64,000 bases of DNA from CAVSUB01 sp963816725 (lineage in GTDB: Bacteria; Acidobacteriota; Vicinamibacteria; Vicinamibacterales; 2-12-FULL-66-21), in the NCBI GenBank assembly GCA_963816725.1, contig CAWFMC010000005.1, positions 1-64,000 on the forward strand. Reading direction: 5' to 3'. The number at the start of each line of letters is the position of its first letter. Positions within the stretch are counted from its first letter, which is position 1. Made by a program: the position numbers and the translations under genes. Below the pieces are notes generated by a model, which saw nothing but the letters and a program-made list of their open reading frames with translations, searched no databases and was not told where the DNA came from. Shown in pieces: positions 1-8,373 of this stretch.

Positions 1-120
1 AACAGACCGAGGTGACCGCCACCCCGATCCTCGGCGGTCTGCACCAGCCAATATCGCTGGTCTCGTCGCGCCGCGCGACCCGCGCCGACACGTCGGCGAT
101 CTTGTGGAAGCACAACAGAC

Positions 121-167
121 AACGAAGCTTTTGGGGACGGATTGAGTTTTGCGGAGCACAGGGCGCC
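121..167. repeat. 47-bp dispersed repeat, copy 1
   Basis: This stretch is nearly identical to 6291-6337. Both copies are 47 nt and share the core GGATTGAG followed by a T run and GCGGAGCACAGGG. They differ at a few positions and in the length of the T run. Neither copy lies in a recognisable gene. The surrounding 1-440 region contains no convincing coding sequence, so this may be a fragment of a larger decayed element. Function unknown. Confidence 0.6.
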
Positions 168-444
168 GCCTCGGCGCTGCCGGAAATTGCTGCTGCAATG
201 GACCCACGACGCGGAACTTGTCCGCCATACGCTGGCGGCTCACTCGCGATGACGAGTGGCGACGTCAGCGACATGTGACCCACTGGCTCGCTCGTATGCG
301 GCACGGGGTCCAGAACTTCGAATAGCGTACGCAGCGGGACAGCGCGGGCGGCGCAGGCGGCGCTACGAGCGCTGGAGCACGGGCCCGTCGAGGACGAAGA
401 TCTGCTTGAAGATGCTGAAGCGTCAGATGTTCTAGCCAAATGGG

Positions 445-737
445 TCACTGCGGTTGAATCGGTCCTTCTGGGCTCGACCTTTCGAGCAGCATCGCCGCAC
501 CGGACAGCGCCAGCCAGAGGAGCAGGCATTCCTTCCACGATGCCCCAATCCAGAATGCAAACGGTACTGAAACCCACAGACTGAGGCAATAGAAACAATC
601 AAGCATCGCGCCGACGAAGCCGCTGCCGAACAGTCGCCGAAAACGGGCAAAAATGTCCCACGGGCATCTTCGGCGTGTAGGAGGTGCGTCACCCTCCACA
701 CCGCCAGTACGCCGAGAATCAGCCAATAAAAGCCCAT
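445..737 (-). pseudogene. DUF1360 small membrane protein, single-base frameshift
   Basis: Two overlapping frames together rebuild a DUF1360-type protein of about 97 residues. The first frame, from the ATG at 737, begins MGFYWLILGVLAVWRVTHLL and ends its good match at HAED. The second frame carries PWDIFARFRRLFG, then LDCFYCLSLWV, and a final hydrophobic segment ending LALSGAAMLLER. Family members read HAEDGPWD here, so one G appears to be missing near 661-666 (GATGCCCG for GATGGCCCG). The family is an uncharacterised small bacterial membrane protein with two predicted hydrophobic segments. It is the last gene of the unrecognised minus-strand group. No other disabling change is seen, so either a sequencing error or a recent loss is possible. 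Confidence 0.75.
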
Positions 738-866
738 GAACTGTAACCGCGGGACACGTTAACCGCAGGTCTCAGGCGGCAGGACTACGTATAGTGTCGC
801 ACGCGCGGAGTGTAAGAGTGCTGTGTGGTCCTCGGTTCAACTTTCAACCGTTTCACGGTCTTCGCG

Positions 867-974
867 TTACCTCGACAACACCAACTCGCCGACGGCCCAT
901 AGCGCCCATCCCCAAGCGGCCAGCCCAGCGGCGCCTGCTGCCCAGAAGATCAGGGGAATCGTCATCGGCTCCAT
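867..974 (-). CDS. possible 35-residue hydrophobic peptide
   Basis: A short open frame from the ATG at 974 encodes MEPMTIPLIFWAAGAAGLA and continues as a single predicted membrane helix ending VGELVLSR. It sits between the 362-residue membrane protein and the DUF1360 relic on the same strand. The frame stays open upstream to 1091, but that part is Arg-rich and looks non-coding. I do not recognise a family. The hydrophobic pattern and the position in the gene row are the only support. Confidence 0.25.
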   Translation of the reverse strand: MEPMTIPLIFWAAGAAGLAAWGWALWAVGELVLSR

Positions 975-1170
975 CGTCGCAATCCGGCGCCGTCGTGTTC
1001 CGTCCCGCCCGGCCGGCGCAGTTCGTCTCGCCGCGCCTTGGACCGCCGCCATTCGGCTCGCCTGCCTCCGCCCGTTTCCGCAGCAGGACATCTGGTTCCC
1101 TTCGATCTTTACTTCCTCTGACGTCAGTGAAGGTCTGGCGGCGGCGGGAGGCTCCGCCGGCTCGCACCCG

Positions 1171-2259
1171 TCAACGTCCGGGTGCGACCACCCACTGGTT
1201 CTCCGGCCGCTGTTGGTTGTCGTAGACAGTCGTCTGGTCTGGAGTCATTCCCTGCGGCCTGACACCGGGATCCGTGATCGGCGGGACTTGGGCGGTCAGA
1301 AAGCACCAATGGGCGATGGCGTCTTTGAACAGAGACCCGGTCAGATCCGTGTCGTTTTCGATCTTCTGCACGCTGGTGACCGCGTGGATCTCATTCCAGC
1401 CGGAGTGGCCGGCGTCGTAGCACCAGCGTCCCCGGATGATGACGGGGTCGCCGCGCTTGAGGCTTCCGGCGTCGTCGAAGCTGCGGTTGTCGTCGGAGCC
1501 GGCGAGCCAGGCGATGCCGAGCGCCGCGAGGATGATCGGCGCGAGGGCCGCGGCGACGAGGGAGCACACCCAGCGACCGACTGGAATGCCGAAGACCTTG
1601 AGGCGACAAAACGCGCGGAGCCCTGGAATGGGGCTCGCAAGCCCCGCCAGCGTTGAGCAGACCGCCCGAGCGCGCTCGCCTTCGATCTCGCAATGGAACA
1701 CGGGAACATCGAACGGCTTGCCTGGCGTTGGCGGGTCTTCCCAGCTGATATAGTTGCTGTTCGAATAGGTTTTGAACGTCCCGGCGTACCTGCGTCCGCC
1801 GACCGGCTCGCGAGGGAGGGGCATGCCGCTCTGCTCGGTCACCAGCTTTCCGGGCAAATCGTCGTGGCCCCAGGACGTCGTGTCCTTGACCAGCCATTTG
1901 TAGTTCGCTTCTTGCGTGCCATTCGCGAACTCGGAGAGATGGTGTGGTGCGAGCAGCAGGTTGATCGAGAAGTCGTTGTCTATCCTGTTGACGCCCGACT
2001 TGTCGTCAACCGTCTCGAACGACGCCACGTGGCCGACAGCGCAGACGTCGGCTTCGAGGCAAACGAGCTTGCCGTTCAGGATGTAGTCGCACACCTTCAT
2101 CAGCGCCGACATGGCGGCCGCCATCGAGAGAATGATCGAGATGCCGAAGGTGGTGATCGCGTAGACCAGTCCCGCGATCACCACGAAGATTTCCGGGCCG
2201 AAGCTGGGCTCTTCGTAGTCGCCGCGATCGACGCAGTTCGTATATTGAGGGGCGCTCAT
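1171..2259 (-). CDS. uncharacterised membrane protein (362 aa)
   Basis: I do not recognise this protein. A hydrophobic N-terminal region (about residues 22-60, FGPEIFVVIAGLVYAITTFG onward) probably forms one or two membrane helices. A polar middle follows, containing SWEDPPTPGKPFDVPVFHCE, then a second hydrophobic segment near residues 225-250 (SLVAAALAPIILAALGIAWL) and a polar, Trp-rich C-terminus. Eight or more Cys residues are spread through the chain. The start at 2259 has AAGGGAGA upstream and overlaps the stop of the preceding gene in an ATGA, so translation is probably coupled. Polar segments on both sides of the helices suggest an envelope protein. Its partners are likely the CARDB-like protein and the small membrane protein upstream. 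Confidence 0.6.
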   Translation of the reverse strand: MSAPQYTNCVDRGDYEEPSFGPEIFVVIAGLVYAITTFGISIILSMAAAMSALMKVCDYILNGKLVCLEADVCAVGHVASFETVDDKSGVNRIDNDFSINLLLAPHHLSEFANGTQEANYKWLVKDTTSWGHDDLPGKLVTEQSGMPLPREPVGGRRYAGTFKTYSNSNYISWEDPPTPGKPFDVPVFHCEIEGERARAVCSTLAGLASPIPGLRAFCRLKVFGIPVGRWVCSLVAAALAPIILAALGIAWLAGSDDNRSFDDAGSLKRGDPVIIRGRWCYDAGHSGWNEIHAVTSVQKIENDTDLTGSLFKDAIAHWCFLTAQVPPITDPGVRPQGMTPDQTTVYDNQQRPENQWVVAPGR

Positions 2260-3167
2260 GGTCGAGTCTCCCTTGAAATTCGAGATTGACGTGTGCCGGC
2301 TACCTGGGCATCCGGGCTCCCGCTTAGCCGGTCACGAACAGCGTGACGCCCCCGGTGAGCCGTGGATTTGACCCGACCGACGGACACGTCGAATGCGTGG
2401 ACGTTGAATGCCTGCCGCCCGGCGAAACCGTCGATTGCCGTGATGTCCACCGTCACCTGTTGCTCCGCGCCGGGAGCCAGCACGAGCTCGCCTGGCCGGA
2501 TGTCCACCCGCCAGCCCGTCGGAACCGGGTGCGCGCGGCGATCGTGGAGCGCCTGCGCTTCGCGCTGGCGGCGCGCGATCTCGTCAGCCGGAGACGGCAC
2601 GTCTCTCGGTTGGCGTCCGCCGCCTCCGCGCCCGTCGGGTGTTTGGTCCGGGCAGGGATGTCGATTCGGCACTGTGTAGGTGTCGGCCTCCAGCAGGAGC
2701 GCCTGCACCTGTCCGGTATCGTTGCGCACCGGGAACGTGAACGCCGCGCGCGGCGAGTTCAGCGGTTTGACGTTGGTGTTCTCCTGGCCAACGTTGTTCG
2801 CTGGGTTGGCATCGTCGCTCCAAATGAGCTCCACCTGGAGGCAGTAGTGTCCCGCTGCCGACGGCGTGGTCCATTTCATGTGAGCGAAGGCGGGACTCCC
2901 GGGAGCGCCTTTGACCGGAAGGTCGACGACCGTCTGGCCGATTGGCACCCGCGTTTGGCCGATCCCGAAGGTGAGATAGGAGAAACGGACCGGCAGGTTG
3001 ACTGCCGGCGCGTCCGTCGAGCCGTTCCAGATCTGCGCCACCACGTCGTAGGTCGTCGATGGCAGGATCCATTCGGAGGGAACGGGGAGCCCACCGAGCT
3101 CGAGGTGGATGTCAGGATTGTCCCAAGTAACGGCGATGCCCAGGTTCATCAGGTAGAACCTGGTCAT
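2256..3167 (-). CDS. CARDB-like beta-sandwich protein, possible 3' frameshift
   Basis: The 303-residue product has an N-terminal half that reads like a CARDB/Ig-type adhesion fold (about residues 15-140), with alternating strands, a YCLQVELIW segment and an Asn-rich NPANNVGQEN turn. A basic Gly/Arg linker and a second beta-rich segment (WRVDIRPGELVLAPGAEQQV) follow. No signal peptide is seen. The last 40 residues lose beta character, whereas another frame ends GGVTLFVTG at a TAA near 2325. That is a typical end for such a domain, so a frameshift near 2350-2390 is possible. Against this, the frame as read ends in an ATGA overlap with the next start, which is a normal coupled arrangement. The start may instead be the ATG at 3149. 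Function unknown. Confidence 0.55.
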   Translation of the reverse strand: MTRFYLMNLGIAVTWDNPDIHLELGGLPVPSEWILPSTTYDVVAQIWNGSTDAPAVNLPVRFSYLTFGIGQTRVPIGQTVVDLPVKGAPGSPAFAHMKWTTPSAAGHYCLQVELIWSDDANPANNVGQENTNVKPLNSPRAAFTFPVRNDTGQVQALLLEADTYTVPNRHPCPDQTPDGRGGGGRQPRDVPSPADEIARRQREAQALHDRRAHPVPTGWRVDIRPGELVLAPGAEQQVTVDITAIDGFAGRQAFNVHAFDVSVGRVKSTAHRGRHAVRDRLSGSPDAQVAGTRQSRISRETRP

Positions 3168-3357
3168 AGATCATCGGGTCCGGCCGCCGATACACCTGAG
3201 GTGTGACCGTAGCACAAGGCCGGGGCGACTCCTTGCGGTTGCGCATGCCCGGCTTCAATGCCAAACGTTTTCTGGCGTGGGTCTTGAGCAGCACGATGAC
3301 GATCAAGAACAGCAGGATCACTAAGCCAAGCTCGATGATCATCATGCGGATGTTCAT
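3112..3357 (-). CDS. small single-pass membrane protein
   Basis: The 81-residue product begins MNIRMMIIELGLVILLFLIV, a strong N-terminal helix, followed by a basic stop-transfer stretch (KTHARKRLALK) and a polar tail. AAGGAGAG stands upstream of the ATG at 3357, which is why this start is preferred to the frame's open extension to 3372. The 3' end overlaps the CARDB-like gene by about 56 nt, so the two are likely co-transcribed. I do not recognise a family. It is the first gene of the minus-strand group running down to 445. Confidence 0.5.
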   Translation of the reverse strand: MNIRMMIIELGLVILLFLIVIVLLKTHARKRLALKPGMRNRKESPRPCATVTPQVYRRPDPMIYDQVLPDEPGHRRYLGQS

Positions 3358-4238
3358 GGACTCTCCTTCCACGAGCCATTAGTCGGCTCCGTGGGCCGCT
3401 TACTCCAAGCTGTCCTTCTCGGGCGAACCTACTTGTCCCGGGCGGGCACTCTGCTCACAAACGTCAACAAAGACCGGCAACGATGGCGAAGACGGGGGGC
3501 AGTCGAAGGCGACGTGGGAGAGCCGAGACATTACCGTACGCGCCGATTGCTGTGCAACACTTTTGTCCTGCGCCCGTGAACGGAAAGCCTCATGGCCGCT
3601 CCGACGACGATTCCGGATGACCATTCCGGATATAGATCTACTCTGCCATTCCTGGCGAGTCATACTTCTGCTAATCGAGCGGTTTCACGACGACCAACTG
3701 CGATCGCGTCTATTGCCACAGCCCGCTGCGATGGCGCGAATCCGCCTGATGATTGTCGTTGGTGGAACACCAAAGGGCGTCGCCAATCATCTCGATTACC
3801 TAGGAGGAGATCGCCGTTGCCCGCACGGAGTGCGGTGAGGAGGGTGGTGTCGTTGACCGCGACTAGCGCGATCTGGCTCGCCTCACCGGCCCCGATCCCG
3901 GGAGCGATACGATCTATCGATGCCAGCCCGGCGCGGTACGTCCCACGGGATGAGCAGAAGATTGTCACTGCATCCCGCACGGCGGTCACTGCGTGGCGCC
4001 CAATGATCGCGAGCGTGACCTCCACGACCGCACCCGCCTGCGAGCCGCTGTCGGCACCACGCCCGATGGCGAACGTCCCCGGCGGGTGGTCCAGCTGATC
4101 AACTCGAGATTGCTAGAGCCGTTGCACAGGCTGTCAGCGCCTTACTCTGATCGAATGCCTGCACGACGACATGCGTCGCAGCACCCGCGGCTGCGTCGCC
4201 AACTGGCCTGATCAACCGTCGCCGTCACCGACCCCAGC
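3358..4238. other. no convincing gene
   Basis: The roughly 880 bases upstream of the small membrane protein contain several open frames on both strands, but none has a plausible start with a ribosome site together with a recognisable domain. A minus-strand frame at 3660-4025 has a somewhat protein-like middle (about SIDRIAPGIGAGEASQIALV) that could be a decayed fragment, but I cannot assign it. The promoter of the 3357 gene should lie in the first 100-150 bases. Confidence 0.4.
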
Positions 4239-4478
4239 CTAGCTTGCCACAACCAGACCACGCTTCCACTCGGAACGGGCAAGGCCGCTGAACACGAGGG
4301 AAGCGACAAGGAGGGCAACGAGGAGGCCCCATTCGAGCGAGCCGCTGCCGCCGTCCGGGTTCCACCCGGTGATGGCCTCGATCCACTCTCGCGTGATCAG
4401 TGTCAGCAGGAAGAGACATGCCGTCACAGCGGCCAGTCCAGCCTCGATCCAGAACCGCGTACCAGGGTCACGCCGCAC
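4239..4478 (-). CDS. small two-helix membrane protein
   Basis: The 79-residue protein starts at a GTG preceded by GGAGGGCTCAG, an excellent ribosome site. The longer open frame upstream is Arg-rich and non-protein-like. The sequence shows two membrane helices: about residues 9-28 (FWIEAGLAAVTACLFLLTLI) and 47-65 (LEWGLLVALLVASLVFSGLA). They are joined by a loop with TREWIEAITGWNPDGGSGS, and a basic tail follows. Proteins of this pattern (WIE, then a W-(N/D)-PD-x-GSGSLEW loop) are common in bacteria as uncharacterised inner-membrane proteins of 70-90 residues. It stands alone here. Function unknown. Confidence 0.7.
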   Translation of the reverse strand: MRRDPGTRFWIEAGLAAVTACLFLLTLITREWIEAITGWNPDGGSGSLEWGLLVALLVASLVFSGLARSEWKRGLVVAS

Positions 4479-5511
4479 CTGAGCCCTCCAGTCCTTCGGA
4501 GCGTTCGCAGCCGCCTGCGGCTGTCGGCCTCCGTCGCGGAGGAGTATGAGCTTGGACCGGCGCGTTGTAAAGGAGGATAGGTGACTGTAGCGGCCAACAA
4601 GTCGGCCTTTGTTGCGGCTGTCGATGTTGCGGGCCGGCGATGGATACGCTTCGCGGGCGATAGTGTCGCTGCTCTTATCGCCGCTCCAAACCTGCGAACA
4701 TCGGCGCGTCCCGTGCCGGACTCCAGCTCGAAGTCTTCCCGTTGCGATACCAATTGCAGGTGCTGCACAGCACGCGACCACGACGGGTACGGCTGGCAAA
4801 GGTCGACCGGTGGCTGTGGGGCTGGTTCTCACGCATCTGGCCCGGCCGGCGGCGGCGCCTGTGATCGTAAAGCCTGTTTCATGATGGTGCCGCCGGCGGC
4901 GGCCAACGCCGAAGACGTGAGGATCGAGACCGTCGCGGTGACGGTGCGTGACGCATTTGTGGACCGCATCGTCCCTTGAGATGAACGCATCGCGTCACTG
5001 GGCTCTCCAGCGATCCACTCAATCTAGCGCGCCCCGGCAGGACGGGCATCTCGCGCCGACCAAGGACACGCCCGAGCCGCGCGTCGCCGGCGCAGCTGGC
5101 ACCGGCCGGATCCTGGCGCGACCCGAAGTCGGCGGGCTCCACCATCAATACGAACGGCAAGCCGGCTGATCCGCCGACGCCTCCCTCCCTCCGTGGAGAG
5201 CCTCAGCGTGGAGGTCTGCCTGCAGAGATGTCGGATCGGATCGCCGCGAGGCGGCTGTGCCAACTTGTTGCGTCGATCATGCCGCCAGGGTCCAACCGGT
5301 CGTCCACATTCTCGGCGACGGACAGCGAAGCGTGCCGAGAAGATCTCGCCAAGACGACGATCGTGAGACGGCGCGTTGGCCATATCAGCACGCGGGTCCC
5401 GCGAATCTGAATCAGTAGCATCGGCCCAGCCGCTTTTAGCACGAGCGGCTAAACGACCTGTCGCACACTGCGTGCTCGCGATTGTATAGTCATCGGCCGA
5501 GGCCAGGGCTT

Positions 5512-5664
5512 ATGAAGACGCACGGATTCTCTGTCCTGAACGACGACTGGCAAGTAGACGGCGACCGCTTCGTCTCTCGGCTGAATCCCGAACACGGAAA
5601 TCAGCGCATGATTTTTGCGGACTTCGTGAAGAACGGGTGGATCAGCGTAGACATTACCCGTTAG
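5512..5664 (+). CDS. possible 50-residue protein
   Basis: A short frame from the ATG at 5512 encodes MKTHGFSVLNDDWQVDGDRF and ends VKNGWISVDITR. Composition is balanced and protein-like, unlike the Arg- or Pro-rich frames around it, and AGGCCAGGGCTT lies upstream. I recognise no family and the gene would stand alone. It could equally be a fragment of a larger decayed gene. Confidence 0.25.
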   Translation: MKTHGFSVLNDDWQVDGDRFVSRLNPEHGNQRMIFADFVKNGWISVDITR

Positions 5665-6290
5665 AGCGACTGCCGCTCCGTAGGCGAGAAGGAAATTGCA
5701 TAGAGGCTGCTGTGATGTTCCGATATCGGAGGCAGGATTCGTACTACGCACAGAACGCGCGATCTACGGGGGAAGCGCCCCGGCACTGCGGATCCGATGA
5801 TTGAACGGTCCAGAACGAAGAAACGGGTCAACACACGCAAGTAGCAAACCCCACGTTGGCGTAGGCACATGCGTGCTTGGAGTCGGCGCCCCATTGGTCG
5901 CTGGCCTTGCTTCCCGCTCTAGCCGCAGACTCTCACTCGGATTCGGTCAGGTGCTGGTGCGAGCGCCGCGCGGTCGGCTCAGCCACTGCGTGAAGGTCAC
6001 CAGTGATCCGCAAAATTGACAGACACCAACTGGGCGGATTCGGCCGGCGTTTCGGTCCCAACCAATCAGGTTCGGCAGCACGCGGAACGGTCTGGCTCAA
6101 CGGCAGGCCCTCGCTGTCGGAGGGGATGCCGCATGCGCTCGACTTGCTGGCACATGTTGGAAGGATTCCGCGAGCTGCGCATCCAAGCTACGTCCCCGGC
6201 AGCTCGACATTATCGCCTTGGCACTGAGCGATGTGCTCCCGACTGTAGGCATCTTCAGCAGCGACGGTGCCCCAAGCGTCAACCACGAAC

Positions 6291-6337
6291 AGCGAGGCTT
6301 TTGGGCCGGATTGAGTTTTTGCGGAGCACAGGGGGCC
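6291..6337. repeat. 47-bp dispersed repeat, copy 2
   Basis: Second copy of the element at 121-167, in the same orientation and 6.1 kb away. The shared core includes GGATTGAG, a T run and GCGGAGCACAGGG. This copy has one more T in the run and lacks one base just before the core, so both copies stay 47 nt long. No inverted ends or flanking duplication were seen. Confidence 0.6.
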
Positions 6338-6577
6338 AGGAGATGGCTGCAAGGGTCGCGGTGACAATCCCGCACCGCAGCGAACGCCACCACACGGCAG
6401 ACACGCGGGGCCACGTTGACGGTCGGCGGGGTCCCGCCCTCGATGCGTCGCGCGCACGCCACCTCAGTCGCCTGGTGTCCGGCCGCTCAGTCGTCCATCG
6501 GAATCATTCGATTAGCCGGAGTGCGGGACGAAGGTCGCGGCTGCGGTCGACGGGGAAGACGCTCGTCCCCGCCGCCA

Positions 6578-7970
6578 TCAGCGCATGAAGGCTTGGAGCT
6601 CGAAGGCATCAGCCATGGCCTGATTGCCGCGATCGTTCGGATGAAGGAAGTCCCCCGGATCGAACTCGGGCCGGAGGCGGGCCGGTCTCGAGGGCACCCG
6701 GAGCGCGGCGTCGAAGTCCACGACCGCATCGAACTCGCCCGACGTGCGGATCCAGCGGTTCACCGTCCTGCCGCACTTGCTCGCTTCGCTCGGTGGCCAC
6801 CGTGAGACCCTCCTGTGGCGTCAGCGTGGCTCCCATCACCTTGATGCCCCGCCCATGGCAGCGGGTGATGATCTGCCGATATCCCCCGATGAGCTCCTCT
6901 GGAGCGAGCGGGGTCGTGCTGCCGGGACGGCCGCGGAAGTTGATGTCGTTGATCCCACCAAGCAGAATTACCCAGCGCGCCCCTGGACGGCTCAGTACAT
7001 CCCGATCCAGCCGCGCCAGCATACTTAAGCCGGCGCCTGAGCGGAGCACCTGATTCCCGGAGATCCCCTGGTTGATCACGGCCACCCGGCGGGTCCGGCG
7101 GTTTGCCGCGAGCCGTTCGGCCAGCAGCGTCGGCCACGCCCGGTTCTTGCCATGCGTCGTCGCGAAGCCGTCCGTGATCGAATCTCCTAACGCCACCACG
7201 GTGAAGGCATCGTCCGGCGCCTCGACGTCGACGTCCGAGAGCCAGAGGTACGCGGTCGTCGTGGTCTCGGTGGGAACCCGCTCGTTGGCGACGTGGTTGC
7301 CTTTGGCGATGTAGGCCGTTTGCAGGCTCACGGGGTGGTTCGTCGGCGGGCCGGTCGTGGTCGGCAGGTAGAGCGACACGGCAAGTTCCGCCAGCGACGG
7401 CACGTTGAGCGTGAGCGGATCACTGACCGTCAGTGCGCCAGCGGTCACGGTGAACGAGCGCTGCCCGTTGACGGTGATCTCCCGGTCTGCACCCGGCGTG
7501 ACCACGCCCGCGCCCTGGTGCAGCCCGATCCGGGCGGCGCCAATCACTAGCGGTTCGGCGCCCAGCATGTTCGACAGCGACACGCGCACGCGCTGGCCGC
7601 CGACGCTGACGCGGATGATCATTCGAACCGTCTGGTCCTCGAACGTCGCCGGCAGGTATGCCCTGGGTGGGCCGACCGCGGGGGGAGCCGTCGGCGCTGG
7701 CCCGCGGCCGTTTTGCGGGTCTAGAAGCGGCGGCGCCTGGGCACTCTGCGCTATCGCGGTCGGCATCGCTCCACCCTGAGAGGGCGCCGGCGGGACATTG
7801 GTGCGACCGCCCGGTCCGCCTTGCGCGTTCGTCGCGGTCAGCTGCTGCGCCGTCCCCCAGGTGGCAATCCAGTGCTCGCCTCCTACGGCGAGCAGATCCA
7901 GGCTGGTCGCGGTCCCTGCGCACAGCAGAAGGAGGGCGGCAAGGCAGTTCCGGAAATGTGGGCGAGTCAT
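6578..7970 (-). pseudogene. SGNH/GDSL esterase with C-terminal frameshift
   Basis: The gene encodes an exported SGNH-family hydrolase of about 463 residues. A signal peptide ends near residue 29. The mature part begins HWIATWGTAQQ, followed by a Gly/Pro-rich insert (about 45-100), a beta-sandwich domain and the SGNH core: block I VALGDSITDGF, block II INQGISGNQ and block III LLGGINDIN. The expected final block, DFLHPNDRGNQAMADAF with the catalytic Asp-x-x-His type residues, lies in a different frame that ends at 6578. The switch sits near 6770, where an extra G turns GTGCGGCAGACGG into GTGCGGCAGGACGG. As read, the protein loses its catalytic His. The start at 7970 has AGAGGACA upstream. It likely deacylated sugar or aryl esters outside the cytoplasm. 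Confidence 0.8.
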
Positions 7971-8373
7971 CGATGTCCTCTGGTTGCGAGGGGTATTAGG
8001 CAGCGGCATCGGTCAAGCTCCGTCCGAGCGACAGACATCTAGCGCCGAAGCGACGATATATGTCAAGTCAAATTGTCGCGACTTCATGCATTTAATGCAG
8101 CTGCCGAGTGCGATGCTCCATCTGCCCAGAATGCGCTTAATGAGCTGTCATTGCGACAGCGGCGCTGGCGTCGGCCGAGCTCAGCGCCGCGGCGCGCGCC
8201 TCGGTGGCATCGACTCTCGCAATGAGGTGGCAATATTTAAATGTGGGTCCCATGCTTCCTCGCAAATCTGTATTGACATGAGAAGTGCGTATTAGGTATA
8301 TAGATGCGCTCGTGATGCCGCAATAGATCCGATCGAGTGTCGCATTCCTGTCGAGTCATTTTGGAGGACGTAG
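7971..8373. other. divergent intergenic region
   Basis: Four hundred bases separate the minus-strand SGNH gene from the plus-strand TonB receptor gene. The right part is AT-richer than the surroundings and holds a good sigma-70-like promoter for the receptor (8273-8302). I saw no RNA gene or riboswitch-like structure and no coding frame with support. Confidence 0.5.
8273..8302 (+). promoter_or_regulatory. candidate sigma-70 promoter of the TonB receptor operon
   Basis: A perfect TTGACA at 8273-8278 is followed after 18 bases by TATATA at 8297-8302, 71 bases before the start codon. The local AT richness stands out against the GC-rich background. The same TATTGACAT block occurs upstream of the second receptor gene on the other strand near 21602-21609. 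Confidence 0.5.

Larger units (their letters stand above)
4479..6577. other. long stretch without confident genes
   Basis: About 2.1 kb contains only short, overlapping open frames on both strands. None has a domain I recognise. A 50-codon frame at 5512-5664 is listed separately, and the second copy of the 47-bp repeat lies at 6291-6337. A minus-strand frame near 5203-5442 begins with a short hydrophobic run (MLLIQIRGTRVLI) but has no other support. Together with 3358-4238, this makes the first 8 kb unusually poor in genes and suggests a decayed or recombined region. Confidence 0.45.

Noticed and set aside
8035..8066. TTGACA on the minus strand as promoter of the SGNH gene
   Set aside because: No acceptable -10 hexamer at 16-19 bases; the match is only to the -35.
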